NCBI RefSeq assembly: GCF_015668195.1
Contig: NZ_JADPFC010000020.1
Location: 1-7,470, forward strand
Reading direction: 5' to 3'
Length of the DNA: 7,470 nt
DNA from: Romboutsia_C sp015668195
GTDB taxonomy: Bacteria > Bacillota > Clostridia > Peptostreptococcales > Peptostreptococcaceae
Positions 5,154 through 7,470 of the stretch are shown piece by piece. Position 1 is the first letter of the stretch, and each line of letters begins with the position of its first letter. Made by a program: the position numbers and the translations under genes. The notes beneath the pieces are model-generated. The model was given only the letters and a program-made list of their open reading frames with translations. It was not told the origin of the DNA and searched no databases.

Positions 5154-5420
5154 ATGCCAACGATAAGTATGTTCTACGGAATAATAATAAGAATGTATTG
5201 TGCGCCAAAAGAGCACGCACCTTCACATTTTCACGCATACTACCAAGATCATAAAGCAGTAATTGATATAAAAACATGTGAATTAGTAGAAGGAAGTTTG
5301 CCTAAGAAGCAACTAAGATTGGTTCTTGCTTGGGCAGAACTTCACCAAGATGAGTTATTAGCAAACTGGGATCTAGCTATGAATAGTGAGTTACCATTTA
5401 AAATAGAACCATTAAAGTAA
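5154..5420 (+). CDS. DUF4160 family protein, putative toxin-antitoxin component
   Basis: This 88-residue protein has the DUF4160 signature: PTISMFYGIIIRMYC at the start, EHAPSHFHAYY with its His-x-x-x-x-His-x-His pattern, a strand AVIDIKTCELVEG, then SLPKKQLRLVLAWAELHQDE and LLANWDLA. Family members are about 80-95 residues, so it is full length. Genes of this family usually sit beside a DUF2442 gene, as here (11 bp apart), and the pair has been suggested to be a toxin-antitoxin module; I know of no firmly established biochemical activity. The conserved histidines (HFH) would suit metal binding or catalysis, which is inference. The start has AAAGGGATTG upstream and its own promoter. The cassette may stabilise the plasmid. 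Confidence 0.9.
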   Translation: MPTISMFYGIIIRMYCAPKEHAPSHFHAYYQDHKAVIDIKTCELVEGSLPKKQLRLVLAWAELHQDELLANWDLAMNSELPFKIEPLK

Positions 5421-5431
5421 GAGGTGATTAT

Positions 5432-5674
5432 ATGTATTTAGCTGTAAAAGAAGTTAAACCTATAGATAATTATAAATTAATATTAACCTTTGAAAATAAT
5501 GAAATTAAAATATTTGATATGAATCCATATTTAGATAAAGGGATCTTTCAAGAATTAAAAGATGAAAATTTATTTAAAGCAGTTAGAGTAAGTTTTGACT
5601 CAATAGAATGGCCCAATGAAGCCGATATTGATCCAGAAACACTGTATGAAGATAGTATTTCATATTCAAATTAG
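5432..5674 (+). CDS. DUF2442 family protein, partner of DUF4160
   Basis: This 80-residue protein matches DUF2442. The N-terminal part LAVKEVKPIDNYKLILTFEN is a two-strand opening, IFDMNPYLDKGIFQELKDEN is the core, and it ends with a strand and WPNEADIDPETLYEDS, close to the family's W.NG.DL.PE.LY motif. It is usually encoded directly after a DUF4160 gene and is the presumed second half of the pair, by analogy with other small two-gene modules. The start ATG (5432) has AGAGGTGA at 5420-5426, overlapping the stop codon of the DUF4160 gene, so translation is probably coupled. No membrane segment or signal peptide. It ends just before a strong terminator, so the two genes form one unit. Confidence 0.9.
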   Translation: MYLAVKEVKPIDNYKLILTFENNEIKIFDMNPYLDKGIFQELKDENLFKAVRVSFDSIEWPNEADIDPETLYEDSISYSN

Positions 5675-5678
5675 AAAT

Positions 5679-5715
5679 AAAGAGTTGAGGTGTTTTTTAT
5701 ATCTCAGCTCTTTTT
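5679..5715 (+). terminator. Intrinsic terminator of the DUF4160-DUF2442 cassette
   Basis: AAAGAGTTGAG (5679-5689) pairs with CTCAGCTCTTT (5703-5713) with one G-T wobble, 13 bases in the loop, followed by more T. It starts 5 bp after the DUF2442 stop and ends 28 bp before the recombinase ATG. The recombinase must therefore have a separate promoter or rely on read-through; I see no clear promoter between them. Confidence 0.85.
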
Positions 5716-5742
5716 GTTTTAAATAGACAATTGGAGGACGAC

Positions 5743-6489
5743 ATGAAAAAGAGAGCAGTAGGATACTGTAGGATATCAACTTTAATGCAAGTAGATAACA
5801 CTTCACTTAAGGATCAAGAAGAAAAAATAAGAATGTATGCTAAACTTCACGATATCGTGCTAGATGAAATGTTTATAGATAAAGCAGTATCAGGAAAATC
5901 AACTGATAGACCAAAGTATTATGATATGATAAACTTCGTTAAAGAAAATGATATAGATATGATAATAGTTTATAAAAATGATAGAATACATAGAAGTTTA
6001 TATAATTTATTGGCCATGATATATGAACTTCAAGAGCATGAGGTGGCTTTAGTGAGTGTTACCGAGATGTTTGATACTTCTACACCTCAAGGTATGCTAT
6101 TTTTACAGATGTTAGGAAGTTTTGCAGAATTTGAAAGAGCTGTAATAAACGAAAGAACTAGAAATGGTAGAATAGCAAGGCTTAATGAAAATAAGTGGGT
6201 CGGTGGTAAGCCTTCCCTTGGATATAAAGTAAATAAACAAGGACAATTTGAAATAGATGAAGAAGGTGCTAAAATAGTTAAGGATATATTTAAATTAAGG
6301 TCTAAAGGGATGTCACTAGCTAAAATAGGAGCTAAGTATGGGTTTTCAAAGCAGAAGGTGGACTATATATTAAAAAATAAAAACTATATTGGGATATTTG
6401 AATATCATGGAAAGAAAGAAAAAAATGATATTACTATTGAGGTGGAGCCAATAGTATCTAGGTATATGTGGAACAAAGTTAATCGATAG
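5743..6489 (+). CDS. Serine recombinase (resolvase/invertase type), short
   Basis: This is a 248-residue site-specific recombinase. The catalytic domain (about 1-140) opens RAVGYCRIST with the probable nucleophile Ser12 and Arg10. The further active-site residues are in VYKNDRIHRS (Asp80, Arg81, Arg84), and the long helix begins TPQGMLFLQMLGSFAEFERA. After about residue 150 comes GGKPSLGYKVNK and a recombinase-type DNA-binding region (GAKIVKDIFKLRSKGMSLAK, then GFSKQKVDYILKNKNYIGIF), as in large serine recombinases. It stops there, without the zinc ribbon and coiled coil of typical 450-550-residue integrases. It is either a naturally short type or a truncated one. GGAGG (5733-5737) fixes the ATG at 5743; the upstream in-frame TTG (5731) overlaps that site. 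It may resolve plasmid multimers or have brought neighbouring genes in. Confidence 0.92.
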   Translation: MKKRAVGYCRISTLMQVDNTSLKDQEEKIRMYAKLHDIVLDEMFIDKAVSGKSTDRPKYYDMINFVKENDIDMIIVYKNDRIHRSLYNLLAMIYELQEHEVALVSVTEMFDTSTPQGMLFLQMLGSFAEFERAVINERTRNGRIARLNENKWVGGKPSLGYKVNKQGQFEIDEEGAKIVKDIFKLRSKGMSLAKIGAKYGFSKQKVDYILKNKNYIGIFEYHGKKEKNDITIEVEPIVSRYMWNKVNR

Positions 6490-6518
6490 ATTCTTATAAA
6501 ATGATTTTATAAGAATCT
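6488..6518. repeat. 31-bp perfect palindrome abutting the recombinase stop codon
   Basis: The arm AGATTCTTATAAAAT (6488-6502), a central G (6503) and its exact reverse complement (6504-6518) form a perfect 15-bp dyad. The stop codon TAG (6487-6489) overlaps its edge. It is not followed by a T-run on the plus strand. It could be a hairpin in the 3' end of the message, a dyad site for the recombinase, or a relic of the event that ended the gene here. Confidence 0.85.
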
Positions 6519-6558
6519 AAATTAAGGGTTTTAATTTAGTTATTAAGACCCTTAATTT
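6519..6558. terminator. Convergent terminator between the recombinase and membrane-protein genes
   Basis: AAATTAAGGGT (6519-6529) pairs with ACCCTTAATTT (6548-6558), with T-rich sequence (TTTTATTT) after the right arm on the plus strand. The stop codon of the minus-strand gene (TTA at 6536-6538) lies in the loop. It would end the plus-strand recombinase transcript and may also end the minus-strand one. Confidence 0.7.
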
Positions 6559-7054
6559 TATTTATAAATAAAGTTTGTTCGGAGAAATCATTAAAAGTAT
6601 TTTTAGGAATTACTAGATACAAATTGTAATTAGATCCAAAAATATAAATAAGAGAATCTTCTTCAACTACTTTATCAAATAAAGACAATTCAATTTCTCT
6701 AGTTTGGTGTTTATCTATATATGTTAGTGTATTAATATTAAGGGTAATAGTCTTTTTATCAAATAGATAAGGCTTATCTATCTTCCAATCAGATATTTGT
6801 TTATTTCGATTTTTATAATATGTTTTAAGTGCTATAAATATAATTACTAGCCCTATAAATCCTATAATGGTACTTCTTATTACTTGATAAAAATCATAAT
6901 TTACAAAAGCATAAATTATACATAGCAATTGAAACAAGGGCGCAATTATCCTAGGAACTATATAAAATTTAAAATATCTATCTGGCTTATGCCGATCTAT
7001 ATAATCGTAAGCCTTTATGTAATCATCTATTGAATTAGTAAATTCAAAACTCAT
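6536..7054 (-). CDS. YcxB-like two-helix membrane protein
   Basis: This is a 172-residue protein with a short soluble N-terminus (SFEFTNSIDDYIKAYDYIDR), two membrane helices (about residues 30-52, IVPRIIAPLFQLLCIIYAFV, and 57-79, QVIRSTIIGFIGLVIIFIAL), and a C-terminal domain of short strands from about 97 on. The end contains LIYIFGSNYNLYLVIPKNTF, typical of the YcxB-like family, whose C-terminal domain resembles a PH-type fold. No catalytic residues are apparent and the function of this family is unknown. Immunity or envelope roles have been considered for such proteins, but nothing here proves it. The start ATG has GGGGGG six bases upstream (7061-7066). It converges with the recombinase gene and appears to be a single-gene unit with its own promoter. 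Confidence 0.8.
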   Translation of the reverse strand: MSFEFTNSIDDYIKAYDYIDRHKPDRYFKFYIVPRIIAPLFQLLCIIYAFVNYDFYQVIRSTIIGFIGLVIIFIALKTYYKNRNKQISDWKIDKPYLFDKKTITLNINTLTYIDKHQTREIELSLFDKVVEEDSLIYIFGSNYNLYLVIPKNTFNDFSEQTLFINKIKGLNN

Positions 7055-7095
7055 TTTTATCCCCCCTAGTAAAGTTTAATTCATTCATTAATAAT

Positions 7096-7124
7096 ATTAA
7101 ATAAATAATTTTTAGATTTGTTAA
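7096..7124 (-). promoter_or_regulatory. Candidate promoter of the YcxB-like gene
   Basis: On the minus strand TTAACA (7124-7119), 17 bases, TTTAAT (7101-7096) matches sigma-A at five of six positions in each box. Transcription would start near 7089, about 34 bases before the ATG. Confidence 0.5.
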
Positions 7125-7351
7125 ATCATTAATTTTAAATCCTAATTTATTAACAAACAGTACAATATCTACTTTTATTGGAAATTATAATTTAAGATAT
7201 TCAATAAAGATTAAACTGGATTAAGCATTTATACAATTAGTATTTTAATCTAAAAACATATATTTAATTATTATTAAATATGTATATAAAATATATTAAA
7301 AAACAATTAAATCAAGATTAAATATTTATTTAATAAAATAGACATCAGACT
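7125..7351. other. AT-rich divergent intergenic region with a hairpin-forming dyad
   Basis: No gene is seen here. TATTTAAT (7261-7268) and ATTAAATA (7273-7280) form a dyad with a 4-base centre, extended by a further A-T pair. It lies about 70 bp before the last gene and could be an operator for it, or chance in AT-only DNA. No convincing plus-strand promoter for the downstream gene could be chosen. Confidence 0.35.
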
Positions 7352-7470
7352 ATGAGTATTGAAAATCCAATGTTAAACAAGAAAAATGGGTTGCTTAATA
7401 TAAAGCAAAAAATAGAAGAAAAATCAACTGGACAAGATTTTATAGAGAGCAAAAATAATAATATAAATGT
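7352..7470 (+). CDS. N-terminal start of an unidentified protein (3' truncated), possibly ParB-like
   Basis: A frame starting at ATG 7352 is open to the window end for 39 codons, preceded in frame by a stop at 7334-7336. The visible residues begin MSIENPMLNKKNGLLNIKQK and continue with a polar, Lys/Glu/Asn-rich stretch. A disordered, basic NPxLxKKxGLLN-type beginning is reminiscent of plasmid ParB-type proteins before their nuclease-like domain, but too little is visible to call it. No clear ribosome binding site precedes the ATG, which weakens the start choice. With the RHH-like tail at the other end of the window, a partition locus nearby is plausible. Joining the two window ends does not give one continuous frame. 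Confidence 0.5.
   Translation, partial: MSIENPMLNKKNGLLNIKQKIEEKSTGQDFIESKNNNIN

Noticed and set aside
5731..5742. TTG at 5731 as the recombinase start
   Set aside because: It lies in the GGAGG binding site of ATG 5743, whose product starts with the usual MKKRAVGYCR.
7165..7208. Interleaved inverted repeats ATATCT/AGATAT and TTTATTG/CAATAAA suggesting a pseudoknot
   Set aside because: Short AT-rich arms are expected by chance here and no transcript is known to cover them.
1..7470. Window as a closed circular plasmid with one gene spanning the junction
   Set aside because: Joining the last bases to the first puts a stop codon (GTG ATG TAG) in the frame of the last gene and does not reach the frame of the first, so the two partial genes are not one gene.

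Overview
The window looks like part of a low-GC, spore-forming Firmicute plasmid, most likely from Clostridium in the broad sense. The evidence is very AT-rich intergenic DNA, strong AGGAGG/GGGGGA-type ribosome binding sites, A-rich codon use, a spore-coat cotJ operon and a complete iteron-type theta replicon. Both ends cut through genes.

Layout: (1) Positions 1-168 hold the C-terminus of a ribbon-helix-helix-like protein, possibly a plasmid partition factor, closed by a hairpin that overlaps its stop codon. (2) Positions 286-1643 hold a minus-strand cotJA-cotJB-cotJC operon with a possible sporulation promoter and a terminator. CotJC is a manganese-catalase-type spore coat protein. (3) Positions 1910-2664 hold a plus-strand DNA-binding protein with a helix-turn-helix at the N-terminus and a ribbon-helix-helix-like C-terminus. 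Its linker is encoded by CCAATACA repeats, it is preceded by a short overlapping ORF, and it ends at a terminator. (4) Positions 2665-3490 are a gene-free replication origin: AT-rich repeats, six 21-22-bp iterons plus a partial seventh, and an inverted half-iteron sitting on the rep promoter. (5) Positions 3503-4618 encode a Rep_3-family initiator. (6) Positions 4619-5153 are non-coding, with a short broken coding remnant, two hairpins (one a perfect 16-bp-stem terminator) and a promoter. (7) Positions 5154-5716 are a two-gene DUF4160-DUF2442 cassette with its own promoter and terminator, resembling a toxin-antitoxin pair. (8) Positions 5743-6489 encode a short serine recombinase, followed by a 31-bp perfect palindrome and a convergent terminator. 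(9) Positions 6536-7054, minus strand, encode a two-helix YcxB-like membrane protein. (10) From 7352 a further gene runs off the end; its start resembles the N-terminus of a ParB-like protein, but this is weak.

How it fits together: Rep would bind the iterons, open the AT-rich repeats and repress itself through the inverted half-site. The recombinase could resolve multimers, and the DUF pair and the partition-like ends would help maintenance. The cotJ operon is then cargo expressed in the sporulating mother cell. The most notable points are spore-coat genes beside a plasmid origin, the alternating two-unit structure of the iterons, the CCAATACA arrays inside and upstream of the regulator gene, and the perfect palindrome abutting a short recombinase. 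Family names come from reading the proteins, not from database searches.
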